DNA of 19,651 nucleotides from contig DAOTVS010000329.1 in the NCBI GenBank assembly GCA_034436375.1, positions 1 to 19,651 on the forward strand. Reading direction: 5' to 3'. How positions within the stretch are numbered: the stretch's first letter is position 1; the number at the start of each line of letters is the position of its first letter. The stretch comes from DAOTVS01 sp034436375. GTDB lineage: Bacteria > Chloroflexota > Anaerolineae > SpSt-313. A program made the translations under genes and the position numbers. Below are positions 1 to 6,708 of this stretch, in pieces. Under the pieces are notes generated by a model. That model ran no database searches and had not been told where the DNA came from. It was given only the letters and a program-made list of their open reading frames with translations.

Positions 1-2
1 AG

Positions 3-101
3 GCGGGTAGCCCACAAGCAAACGAGGCCATGTCCACGGCGTGGTTTCGTGAACAGGGCCTCGTCAGCCTAACCGAGAGATACGCGGCGTTGCATCAATA
101 G
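3..101 (+). CDS. Group II intron reverse transcriptase/maturase, C-terminal fragment
   Basis: An open frame enters from the left edge and ends at TAG (99-101), giving 32 residues. They contain AGSPQANEAM, WFREQGLVSLTERY and a short LHQ tail. This resembles the extreme C-terminus of group II intron-encoded proteins, where a segment of the type 'SP..N.A....W...QGL.SL..RY..L' is common just before the stop. The family promotes splicing (maturase) and copies the intron RNA into DNA at the target site. None of the reverse-transcriptase catalytic motifs can be checked because they lie upstream of the window. The call rests on the tail motif together with the intron RNA structures immediately downstream. 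Confidence 0.55.
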   Translation, partial: AGSPQANEAMSTAWFREQGLVSLTERYAALHQ

Positions 102-106
102 AAGAA

Positions 107-176
107 ACCGCCGGATACGCTGAGTACATCCGGTGGTGTGGGAGGACGGGGGCCGTGAGGCCCCCTCCTACCCGAT
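107..176 (+). ncRNA. Group II intron domains V and VI
   Basis: Domain V: bases 107-116 pair with 128-137 (ten pairs, one G-U), leaving 11 bases (117-127) for the upper stem, bulge and loop. A canonical domain V has a longer upper stem closed by a GNRA-like loop, so this copy appears shortened by a few bases. Domain VI: GGG 140-142, AGGA 143-146 and GGGGGCC 148-154 pair with GGCCCCC 159-165, TCCT 166-169 and CCC 171-173, around a GTGA loop. A170 is the only unpaired base on the 3' side and sits where the lariat branch-point adenosine is expected. The intron's 3' end is predicted near 176. Confidence 0.6.
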
Positions 177-230
177 TGGCACGAGTGTTCTGCGAGCTAC
201 AACCCGATCTGTCTGCTGAGCACTGCCTGC

Positions 231-3200
231 CTATCTTCTGACAACCACCACCATTGTCAGATCATCCGCCTGGGGTGCGCCGCGCACAAAGCGGCGCACC
301 GCCCGGCCGATGGCATCCATCAGCCCATTGGCGTCGCCGGCCGTGGCTGAGCGCAGCGCCGCCTGCAGGCCCTCCTCGCCGAACTCGCGCTCCTCCGGGT
401 CGAAGGACTCGGTCACCCCATCGGTATAGAGCGCCAGCGCATCGCCGGGCTCGAGGCGCACCTGTAGCTCCTGAAAGGCCGGACGCTCGATGACCCCCAG
501 GGCGATGCCACGGCAGACGAGCCGCTCCAGCCGCCCATCGCGCCGGCGCAGGTACGCCGGGTTGTGCCCGGCCGAGGCCAGCGCCAGCTCACCCGTCTGC
601 GTGTCGAGGATGCCGTAGAACAGGGTGACGAACATGCCCGAGCGACTGTCGGCGCGCAGGAGGTCGTTGACGCGGCCCAGGGTGTCGGCCGGCGAGCGGC
701 CCTCGAGGGCGATGGCGCGCATGACGTTGCGCGAGAGGGCCATAAAGAGCGCTGCCGGCACCCCCTTGTCGGAAACATCGGCGATGACCAGGCCCAGCCG
801 CTGTGCGGCGAGGGGAAAAAAGTCATAGAAATCGCCGCTGACCTCACGCGCCGGCTGCGAAAGGGCCGCAATGGACCAGCCTGGAATCTGGGGGCAACTC
901 TCTGGCAGGAAGGTCGCCTGGATGCGGCGGGCGACCCGCAGCTCCTGGGCCATGCGTTCGCGCTCCAGCGACTCGCGGTACAGCCGCACATTTTCAATGG
1001 CGATGCCCGCCTGGTTGGTCAGGCCGGAAAGCAGCGCGATGCGGCGCTGGGAAAAGTGGTGCGGCTGCCCCACATAGTCGACGACCATGATGCCCTGCAC
1101 CTCGTCCTGAGAGCGCAGCGGCAGCCCCAGGGCCGAGCGGATGCTGAATGCCTCTGCCAGGGCGGGCGGCACCAGTTCATACAGATCGGCCCCCTCCGCC
1201 GCCAGGGGCGCCCCCGCCTCGCGCACCCGATCGAGCAGCGGAAAATCTCCCACCGAGAGGCTCAAGCCTGCCATACGCTTGCGTAATGGCTCGCTGAGCC
1301 CATAGGCGTGTGAGGGCACATAACGGCGCCGCTCCCCATCCCACAGGAAGATGCAGGAGCGGTCCACCCCCGTCAGCATGGCGGTCAGCCGCACCACACC
1401 GGCCAGGATCTCGTCCAGGTCTTTGGTGCGCCCGGCCAGCTCCGCCACCTGCAGCAGGGCGGTAGAGACCCAGGCCTCCTCACGCTGGGCAATGTAGAGG
1501 TGCGCGTTCTGGATGGCCATGGCCGCCTGGTTGGCAATGCCGCCGAGGACGGCGCGGCGGCCGCCGCTCAGGGGCTGGGGTTCCCGGTAGCCCGTCGCCA
1601 AGGCGCCGATGGTCTCGCCGCCTGCCCGCAGCGGGATGGCCACCCCGGCAGCCAGCCCCAGCGCCGCCTGCGCCTCGCGCCCGGCCTCGGTTTCCGCTGT
1701 CAGGTCCAGCGGAGCGCTGCCAGCTTCCAGGGCCTCAGCCAGGTTGGGCGCCACCTCGCGCAGCGGGCGCCCGAGCAGGTGCTCGCGCGAGGGGTTGCCC
1801 AGGCCATGAGCGCGCAGGACGCAAAGCTCGCCCGTATCCTCATCGCGCAGAAAGATGAAGGAGCGGTCGGCGCCCACCAGCAGGGGCACCAGGCGATTGG
1901 CCGCATCCAGCACTTCATCGAGGCCGGTCAGGTTGGCCAGGCTCTCTGCCACCTGCAGCAGCGCCGTCGAGACCCAGGTCTGCTCCTGCTGGGCGGCGTA
2001 GATGCGGTTATCTTCGATGGCAATGGCCACCTGGTCGGCCAGCGTCTGCAGCACATAGATATCTTCGCTGCCGAACGTATCGGGGCGGTCGCTCTGCACG
2101 TCGAGGATGCCCACCAGGCGCTCATCCACTTTGAGCGGCACTACGGCCTCTGAGCGGGTAGCTTCCAACCCCTCAATCAGCCGGTAGCGGGGCTCGCCAT
2201 GCACCTCGTTGATCACGATGGCTTCGCCCGTCTGCCCGACCCAACCGATCAGCCCCTGCCCCGGGGCCACCCGCACCCCCTGTTCGTTGAGCAGGGGGCT
2301 GGTGCTGGCCTGGAAGCGGATCTCTTGCGAGGCCGGATCGATGGTAAAGATCTGCACGTGATAGTAGCCAAAGGCCTCACGGATCAGGGTAACGACCCGG
2401 GAAAAGAGCTGGTCCATGCCCAAAATCGCCACAACCTGCCGGCTCACCTCGCCCACGGTCGCGACCTGGCGCGCGCGCCGCTGGGCTGCCTGGTAGCTGC
2501 GCGCATTTTGGATGGCCATGGCCGTCTGGTTGGCAAAGGTGGCGACGGTGCGCAGATCATCGCTGCTGAAGGCATTGGGCCGGCCGCTCTCCACGGTCAG
2601 CAGCCCAATCATCTCCTCCGCCGCCTGCAGGGGCACCCAGAGGGCGGCGCGGAAGCGGTGGTCGCCGGCTGACGGGGCAAAGGGCAACGAGTCGCGCTCG
2701 GCGTCGCGCACCAGGAGGGGAGCCGGGCCCTTCTTCACCCACTCGATGAGCTGCGGGTGCGGGGCAGAGGCGCCCCCGGTGGCAATGGCCGGCTCGATAT
2801 GCTGGCGGCGGGCGTCAAAGAGGCCCAGCCAGAAGCGTTGCGGCCCGAGCACTGCGGTTGTGTGCGCCTGCAGCAACTGGCAGAGCGCCTGCACGTCGAG
2901 CTTGCTGGCCAGGAGGGCCCGGCTAAAGGCGTTGAGCGTGGTCAGGTCGGCCACACGCTCACGGGCGTGGTTGAGGGTCATGTTCAGGCGGCGCAGCAGC
3001 TCGCCGACGGCCAGCAGAAAGAGGCCCAGCAGGCCAAGAGCCAGAGGATCCAATATGCGGTAGGCGATAGCCAACACGGCCGCCAGGGGCAGCGGCAGGA
3101 GCTCGACGGCCAGGGAGTAGACCTGGATCGCGCGCAGAAAGCGCTCCAGACCGGCGCTCCCCTCTGCCAGTGCAATGCGCAGGCTCCAGCCCAGGTGATC

Positions 3201-3767
3201 GCCGAGGAACCAGGTGAGGCACAGGGCCAGGAGCGGCGGCAGATCATGCCATTGCAGGGTGGTTGGAGCCCAGCGCCCGCCGAGCAGACCATAGACCTGC
3301 CCGGCGGCCAGCAACACCAGGGCGTTTAGGCCGCCGCTGAAGAGGGCCAGCCGCAGCCGTCTGCCGCCCGAAAAGCTGGACGGGCTGGCCTCATGATCCG
3401 GGTGATGGTCGGGCGAAGGGTTTGCCTGGCTTGGCGCGGGGCGCAGGCGTATCGCCATGAAAATGAGCCCGCCCAGGGTCGCCACCCAGGCCCCACCCGA
3501 GGGGCCCATCACCAGCAGGGCGGCGAGCACGGCCACGCCTGCCAGGCTGTGGGTGACCAGATGCGCGACCCGGAATCCCTCGACCTTGAGCCCTATGGCC
3601 AGGATGAGGAAAAAGAGCGCCGGGGCCACCTCCAACCGCTGCTGCGTGGCCATGGTCGAGGCGATGAGAATGCCCCAACCAACCAGGCCGATGCCCGCCT
3701 CATAGGCCAGGGTGGCCCCTGGTCGGGTTGGTGCAGACGCCGGCGAGAGAGTCAGTCGCTTGCCCAT
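231..3767 (-). CDS. Membrane-anchored four-GAF SpoIIE/RsbU-type PP2C phosphatase
   Basis: About 1178 aa from the ATG at 3765-3767 (residues start MGKRLTL). The frame stays open to 3959, but that would overlap the STAS gene by over 200 bp; the chosen start overlaps by 16 bp, with a weak GGTGGG upstream. Residues 1-255 hold about seven or eight hydrophobic segments in two groups split by a polar linker near 107-132. Four GAF domains follow (about 265-430, 445-590, 605-750, 770-925), then a charged helical linker and a SpoIIE-type PP2C domain (about 950-1178). That domain has the family motifs GDFYDF (978), DVSDKG (997), SAGHNP (about 1065), YTDGVTE (about 1114) and DDLTMV (about 1168), so the metal-binding aspartates look intact. 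Such enzymes dephosphorylate STAS anti-anti-sigma proteins; the GAF array suggests small-ligand or redox sensing. It is the last gene of the STAS/RsbW cluster. Confidence 0.93.
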   Translation of the reverse strand: MGKRLTLSPASAPTRPGATLAYEAGIGLVGWGILIASTMATQQRLEVAPALFFLILAIGLKVEGFRVAHLVTHSLAGVAVLAALLVMGPSGGAWVATLGGLIFMAIRLRPAPSQANPSPDHHPDHEASPSSFSGGRRLRLALFSGGLNALVLLAAGQVYGLLGGRWAPTTLQWHDLPPLLALCLTWFLGDHLGWSLRIALAEGSAGLERFLRAIQVYSLAVELLPLPLAAVLAIAYRILDPLALGLLGLFLLAVGELLRRLNMTLNHARERVADLTTLNAFSRALLASKLDVQALCQLLQAHTTAVLGPQRFWLGLFDARRQHIEPAIATGGASAPHPQLIEWVKKGPAPLLVRDAERDSLPFAPSAGDHRFRAALWVPLQAAEEMIGLLTVESGRPNAFSSDDLRTVATFANQTAMAIQNARSYQAAQRRARQVATVGEVSRQVVAILGMDQLFSRVVTLIREAFGYYHVQIFTIDPASQEIRFQASTSPLLNEQGVRVAPGQGLIGWVGQTGEAIVINEVHGEPRYRLIEGLEATRSEAVVPLKVDERLVGILDVQSDRPDTFGSEDIYVLQTLADQVAIAIEDNRIYAAQQEQTWVSTALLQVAESLANLTGLDEVLDAANRLVPLLVGADRSFIFLRDEDTGELCVLRAHGLGNPSREHLLGRPLREVAPNLAEALEAGSAPLDLTAETEAGREAQAALGLAAGVAIPLRAGGETIGALATGYREPQPLSGGRRAVLGGIANQAAMAIQNAHLYIAQREEAWVSTALLQVAELAGRTKDLDEILAGVVRLTAMLTGVDRSCIFLWDGERRRYVPSHAYGLSEPLRKRMAGLSLSVGDFPLLDRVREAGAPLAAEGADLYELVPPALAEAFSIRSALGLPLRSQDEVQGIMVVDYVGQPHHFSQRRIALLSGLTNQAGIAIENVRLYRESLERERMAQELRVARRIQATFLPESCPQIPGWSIAALSQPAREVSGDFYDFFPLAAQRLGLVIADVSDKGVPAALFMALSRNVMRAIALEGRSPADTLGRVNDLLRADSRSGMFVTLFYGILDTQTGELALASAGHNPAYLRRRDGRLERLVCRGIALGVIERPAFQELQVRLEPGDALALYTDGVTESFDPEEREFGEEGLQAALRSATAGDANGLMDAIGRAVRRFVRGAPQADDLTMVVVVRR

Positions 3768-4129
3768 GTGTGAGCCGACCCACCAGGCGGCGCCGCAAAG
3801 GATGATACTGCCTGCTGGCAAGAATCCCACAGCTCGAAAACCTGGTCGAACCCCGCCAGTGCGAAAATCTGCCGCACCCTTGGCGCCAATGCGCAGAGCT
3901 TGAGGTCGCCCTTCTGCTCGCGCGCCTGCCGGGCCCCCACCAACAGGGCGCGCAGACAACTGCTCGAGACATAGGTCACTGCGGCCAGGTCGACGACCAG
4001 CCGAGTCTGCCCCCCGGCGAGGGCCTGCCGCAGCAGTTCCTCCAGGCGCGGTGAGATGGCGGCGTCAATGCGTCCCTCTGCTGCGATGACCAGGACCCCA
4101 TGGCGTTCGATCTGCCTGAGCTCGCTCAT
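3752..4129 (-). CDS. STAS-domain anti-sigma factor antagonist (RsbV/SpoIIAA-like)
   Basis: 125 aa from ATG 4127-4129, which overlaps the TGA of the upstream ATPase gene as TGATG, implying translational coupling; a strong AGGAGG lies seven bases upstream. A single STAS domain fills the protein: strand VLVIAAEGRID, then LVVDLAAVTYVSSSCLRALL (44-63), where the serines at 55-57 occupy the place of the phosphorylated serine in RsbV/SpoIIAA. Cys58 stands where Ala or Gly is usual. By family knowledge the unphosphorylated form binds the RsbW-like kinase and frees its partner, and the downstream phosphatase reactivates it. The C-terminus runs 16 bp into the phosphatase gene, so ATPase, STAS and phosphatase form one coupled unit. 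Confidence 0.9.
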   Translation of the reverse strand: MSELRQIERHGVLVIAAEGRIDAAISPRLEELLRQALAGGQTRLVVDLAAVTYVSSSCLRALLVGARQAREQKGDLKLCALAPRVRQIFALAGFDQVFELWDSCQQAVSSFAAPPGGSAHTWASD

Positions 4130-4545
4130 CAATGCCTCCTCTTGTACAGGCGGAGCTCGTTGCCCTCGGGGCCACACCGAAAGACGAGGCGGTCGGTCAG
4201 CTTGCGCATAAAGTAGATGCCCAGGCCTCCGACCTGGCGTTCTTCCAGGCTGCATGTTGTATCGGGCTGAGGCGCCTCGTTAGGGTCAAAGGGGCGGCCC
4301 CGGTCGCGCAGAATCACGACCAGATCATCGCCCTCGATCTCGCAGCGGATGAGGATCTCGCCCGCTACGCCCGGTCCATAGGCATGCTGGATGATGTTGG
4401 TGCAGGCTTCATCGACCGCCATCTGCAGCTCGAATGCCCGCTGCTCATCGAGCCCCAGCGCGGCGGCGGCAGCCGTCACAAACTCGGCGATCTGCTCCAG
4501 GTTGGCCGGGTCGCTCGCGACCGCCAGTTCCAGGGGTTGCGCCAT
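4129..4545 (-). CDS. RsbW/SpoIIAB-like anti-sigma factor serine kinase (HATPase)
   Basis: 138 aa from ATG 4543-4545, with AAGGGA about six bases upstream. The whole protein is a GHKL ATPase domain: N-box VDEACTNIIQHAY (44-56, Glu46 and Asn50), G1 box LRDRGRPFDP (79-88), and G2 box GGLGIYFMRKL (107-117). There is no dimerisation/His domain, so it matches the RsbW/SpoIIAB serine kinases that bind a partner and phosphorylate STAS antagonists. It lies between two STAS genes and upstream of a PP2C phosphatase, the standard components of a partner switch. No sigma factor is encoded nearby, so its output may be a distant sigma factor or a non-sigma target. The 148-bp gap upstream holds an inverted heptad repeat. 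Confidence 0.92.
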   Translation of the reverse strand: MAQPLELAVASDPANLEQIAEFVTAAAAALGLDEQRAFELQMAVDEACTNIIQHAYGPGVAGEILIRCEIEGDDLVVILRDRGRPFDPNEAPQPDTTCSLEERQVGGLGIYFMRKLTDRLVFRCGPEGNELRLYKRRH

Positions 4546-4560
4546 GTCGTGTCCCTTGCG

Positions 4561-4697
4561 GGCTATCAGCTATCGGTTGTCGGCTCTGGCCTCCATTCAC
4601 GCGACACTTGATGGTTGCGGGGGCCGCTATCGGCAGAGTTGGGCCAGCAAGCATCATCGCCGATGGAATAAGCTGATAGCTGATAGCCGATAGCTAG
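4561..4697. repeat. Inverted heptanucleotide repeat element (GGCTATC / GATAGCT type)
   Basis: The left arm reads as heptads GGCTATC, AGCTATC, GGTTGTC and GGCTCTG (4561-4588). The right arm reads AGCTGAT, AGCTGAT, AGCCGAT and AGCTAG (4671-4697). Bases 4561-4574 are the exact reverse complement of 4675-4688, a perfect 14-bp inverted repeat around about 100 bp. The right arm contains the TAG stop codon (4694-4696) of the upstream STAS gene. It resembles heptamer short-tandem repeats or a small non-coding mobile element. Copy number cannot be judged from one window. Confidence 0.6.
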
Positions 4698-5029
4698 AAA
4701 CTACCTACCGCATCAACCGTCGTATCATAGCCTGCAAAGAGGACATCGAGCCCCGCCAGGCTCAGCACACCCTGGATGCGCTCGGGCACATTGGCCAGGC
4801 GCACGTCGCCACGGTTCCAGCGGCGCGACTCTTTCAGCGCGGCCACCAGCACGCGCAGGCCCGCGCTGGAAAGGTATTCCAGCCCCGTCATGTCGACGAC
4901 GATGTGGAAACGCCCCTGGTTCAGGATTCCCTGCAGCGCGTCTTCCAGGCGCGGGGCGCTGGCGCTATCGACACGTCCGCTGACCTCGACGACATCTACG
5001 CGTTTGAGCTGGCGAGTCTTGACTTCCAT
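4694..5029 (-). CDS. STAS-domain anti-sigma factor antagonist, second copy
   Basis: 111 aa from ATG 5027-5029 with AGGAGG six bases upstream; a longer open frame to 5137 would run into the ligase gene and lacks such a site. The protein is one STAS domain: VDVVEVSGRVDSASAPRLE near the N-terminus, then VVDMTGLEYLSSAGLRVLV (44-62), where LSSAGL holds the serine pair (54-55) phosphorylated in RsbV-type proteins. It is a closer match to the canonical motif than the neighbouring STAS protein, which has SSSCL. It lies first in the partner-switch cluster, before the RsbW-like kinase. Two antagonists with one kinase suggests two inputs, or one input plus one output arm. The palindrome CTGCCT-CC-AGGCAG (5040-5053) lies directly next to its ribosome-binding site. 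Confidence 0.9.
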   Translation of the reverse strand: MEVKTRQLKRVDVVEVSGRVDSASAPRLEDALQGILNQGRFHIVVDMTGLEYLSSAGLRVLVAALKESRRWNRGDVRLANVPERIQGVLSLAGLDVLFAGYDTTVDAVGSF

Positions 5030-5059
5030 AGGGCCTCCTCTGCCTCCAGGCAGAAAACT

Positions 5060-5113
5060 GTGAACCATAAACCGTAATGCGTGATCCGTAATGCACGGAT
5101 TACGCATCACGCA
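5060..5113. repeat. Heptanucleotide repeat forming a hairpin across the ligase stop codon
   Basis: Read on the plus strand in sevens from 5060: GTGAACC, ATAAACC, GTAATGC, GTGATCC, GTAATGC; the complementary units GGATTAC and GCATCAC follow (5098-5110). Bases 5078-5092 pair with 5099-5113 (15 positions, one mismatch, 6-base loop). A register shifted by part of a unit also works (5078-5089 with 5095-5106, 5-base loop). The TAA of the ligase gene (5100-5102) and its last codons lie inside the hairpin. It could be a mobile heptad repeat, an RNA-processing site, or a terminator-like structure, although no T-run follows. Confidence 0.6.
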
Positions 5114-6566
5114 CTTTCCGTGCGCCTTCCGCCGCACCTTCGACCAGCTTGGCCGTGACGATGCCCAGACCGATGATGAGCCAGAAGAGCGTCAGCATGT
5201 GCGAGAAACTGAAGAGCGTATGATCGAACACGCCGCCGGCCAGCCCCGCCGTGATCGACACCGCCGGCCCGATGATCCAGGGGGCCAGGGTGGGGTCGGC
5301 GCGGCCATGGCGCCAGGCGATCCAGGTGATGATGTAGAAGAGCGCCAGGGTGACCAGGTATGCGGCCAGGCCGATGACGCCCGTCTCTTCCGTAATCATC
5401 AGGTAGAGGTTCGATACGCCCACGTAGAGGTCAATATCGGGCGCATCTACAAAGCCGACCCCCAGCCAGGGGTAACGCTGGATGAGTATGAGTGCATCCT
5501 TGTACTCTCCAAAGCGCATCTGCGTGGCCCGGTCCTGCCCCTGCACGCCCTGCTCAAAGTGAGCCACATAGGCCTGTGTTTGGGGTAAGAGCAGGAGCAG
5601 CAGCGCCACCAGCGCAAGGGCCAGGAGCGCCTTGCGATAGCGCCCGATCAGCGACAGGATGGCAATGACTCCCACTGCCAGGCCCGCCAGCGATCCGCGT
5701 GAATAGGTCAGGAAGAGACACACCCCCGCCGAGGCGGCGGCTGCCAGCAGCCAGAGGCGCGGTATGAATGGCCGCCTCTCAAAGAGGTGCGGCGTTGCCA
5801 ACCCGAGGGTCAACGCCATGAGGGCGCCCAGGACGTTAGGGTCTACCGAGGTCGAGATGGCCCGCTGCGGCAGGCTCGGATCATCCTCGATATAGCGCAG
5901 TACGTCGGGCCCAGACGGGTAGCGAAAGATGCCCAGCGCCGAAAGCAGGCGGGTGCTCGTGGCGGGCGGCAGAAAGTAGAGCACAATGCCGATTGCCCCA
6001 GCCAACGCGCCGCCCAGGATCAGCCAGGTCGTCAGCTGCTGCACCTGGCGGCGTGTGCGCACCAGGTTCAGCACGGCAAAGAAAATCATAATGCCCAGGG
6101 GAATCTCGGCGAACTGGCGGAGTGCGGTAGCTGTCAATTGGGCATGGCCCAGGCCTGCGGCAAAGGCGCCCACCGTCGCCAGCGCGAAAATGGCCACAAA
6201 GGCCGAAATAGGCGAGGAAACCCAGCGCCCCTGCCGCCCGGTGGCGATCCGCGCTGCCCACACCAGGAACAGCATCCCCAGGGCCAGGTTCAGAAAGGTC
6301 GGCGAAAAGCCCACATTCAGCGGCAGAGTGCCAAAGGGCAGCAGATAGATGACCGCCACCGTGACCATGAGCGTGAAATCGGGGCTGCGCAGCATCAAAA
6401 GCGCCGCCGCCACGCCCACAACCAGCGCAGCCGCATAAAGCGGCGTCGCGAACGCCACCAGGGCCCCGGCCAGGGCGCCGGCAACCAGGCAAATGGCCAG
6501 CGTTACCAACAGAGACCCGATATCGCGACGCGCCAATACACGCTGCAGGACCAAAACGAGCGGCAA
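5100..6566 (-). CDS. O-antigen ligase/polymerase-like membrane protein (Wzy_C family)
   Basis: About 488 aa with eleven or more hydrophobic segments. The Wzy_C-type region includes LTYSRGSLAGLAVG, then a periplasmic-loop segment RYPWLGVGF and the helix-rich stretch EETGVIGLAAYL, as in O-antigen ligase (WaaL), polymerase (Wzy) and related proteins that join glycan chains outside the membrane. In a Chloroflexota-type cell it more likely serves exopolysaccharide or glycoprotein glycan assembly than LPS; this is inference. Start: the frame is open to a GTG at 6635, but that codon overlaps the -10 box of a strong promoter. The TTG at 6564-6566 has AGGAG eight bases upstream and lies about 53 bases after the predicted transcription start, so it is preferred. 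No glycosyltransferase genes are adjacent. The last codons are made of a heptad repeat. Confidence 0.85.
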   Translation of the reverse strand: MPLVLVLQRVLARRDIGSLLVTLAICLVAGALAGALVAFATPLYAAALVVGVAAALLMLRSPDFTLMVTVAVIYLLPFGTLPLNVGFSPTFLNLALGMLFLVWAARIATGRQGRWVSSPISAFVAIFALATVGAFAAGLGHAQLTATALRQFAEIPLGIMIFFAVLNLVRTRRQVQQLTTWLILGGALAGAIGIVLYFLPPATSTRLLSALGIFRYPSGPDVLRYIEDDPSLPQRAISTSVDPNVLGALMALTLGLATPHLFERRPFIPRLWLLAAAASAGVCLFLTYSRGSLAGLAVGVIAILSLIGRYRKALLALALVALLLLLLPQTQAYVAHFEQGVQGQDRATQMRFGEYKDALILIQRYPWLGVGFVDAPDIDLYVGVSNLYLMITEETGVIGLAAYLVTLALFYIITWIAWRHGRADPTLAPWIIGPAVSITAGLAGGVFDHTLFSFSHMLTLFWLIIGLGIVTAKLVEGAAEGARKVRDA

Positions 6567-6625
6567 ACCATTCACTCCTATTGTGAGGGGCAATACGCTG
6601 CCGGAAACACGCCCCGTGTCACGAA

Positions 6626-6654
6626 AGTGTAGCACAGGGCAGAGGGGTTGACAA
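6626..6654 (-). promoter_or_regulatory. Sigma-A-like promoter for the O-antigen ligase gene
   Basis: On the minus strand: TTGTCA (6654-6649), a 17-bp spacer, then TACACT (6631-6626), preceded by TGC, which makes an extended -10 element. Predicted transcription start is near 6619. This places the open-frame GTG at 6635 upstream of the transcript. Confidence 0.6.
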
Positions 6655-6659
6655 ATGTG

Positions 6660-6686
6660 TAGGGGCAGGCCTCAGGCCTGCCCCTA
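6660..6686. repeat. Perfect GC-rich palindrome in an intergenic region
   Basis: TAGGGGCAGGCC (6660-6671) and its exact complement (6675-6686) are separated by three bases. It lies between the stop of the 74-aa gene (6709) and the ligase promoter. It could end transcription of the small gene, but no T-run follows on either strand. Similar short palindromes occur as dispersed intergenic elements in bacteria of this kind (recollection, not checked). Confidence 0.55.
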
Positions 6687-6708
6687 TACACCGTCCCACC
6701 GCAGGCGC

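Larger units (their letters stand above)
1..176 (+). mobile_element. 3' end of a group II intron, truncated by the window edge
   Basis: The first 176 bases read as the 3' part of a bacterial group II intron: the C-terminal codons of an intron-encoded reverse transcriptase (stop at 99-101), then a domain V-like hairpin (107-137) and a domain VI-like hairpin (140-173) with one unpaired adenosine (A170). The intron should end with an AY dinucleotide about seven bases after that adenosine, which fits A175-T176. The 5' end and most of the enzyme gene lie outside the window. The order ORF, DV, DVI is the known layout of such elements. The upper part of domain V looks shortened, so activity is uncertain. 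The intron runs towards the converging SpoIIE phosphatase gene, whose stop is only about 55 bases away. Confidence 0.65.

Noticed and set aside
1500..3329. Several plus-strand open frames inside the SpoIIE phosphatase gene
   Set aside because: All are antisense to conserved GAF domains and have no independent support.
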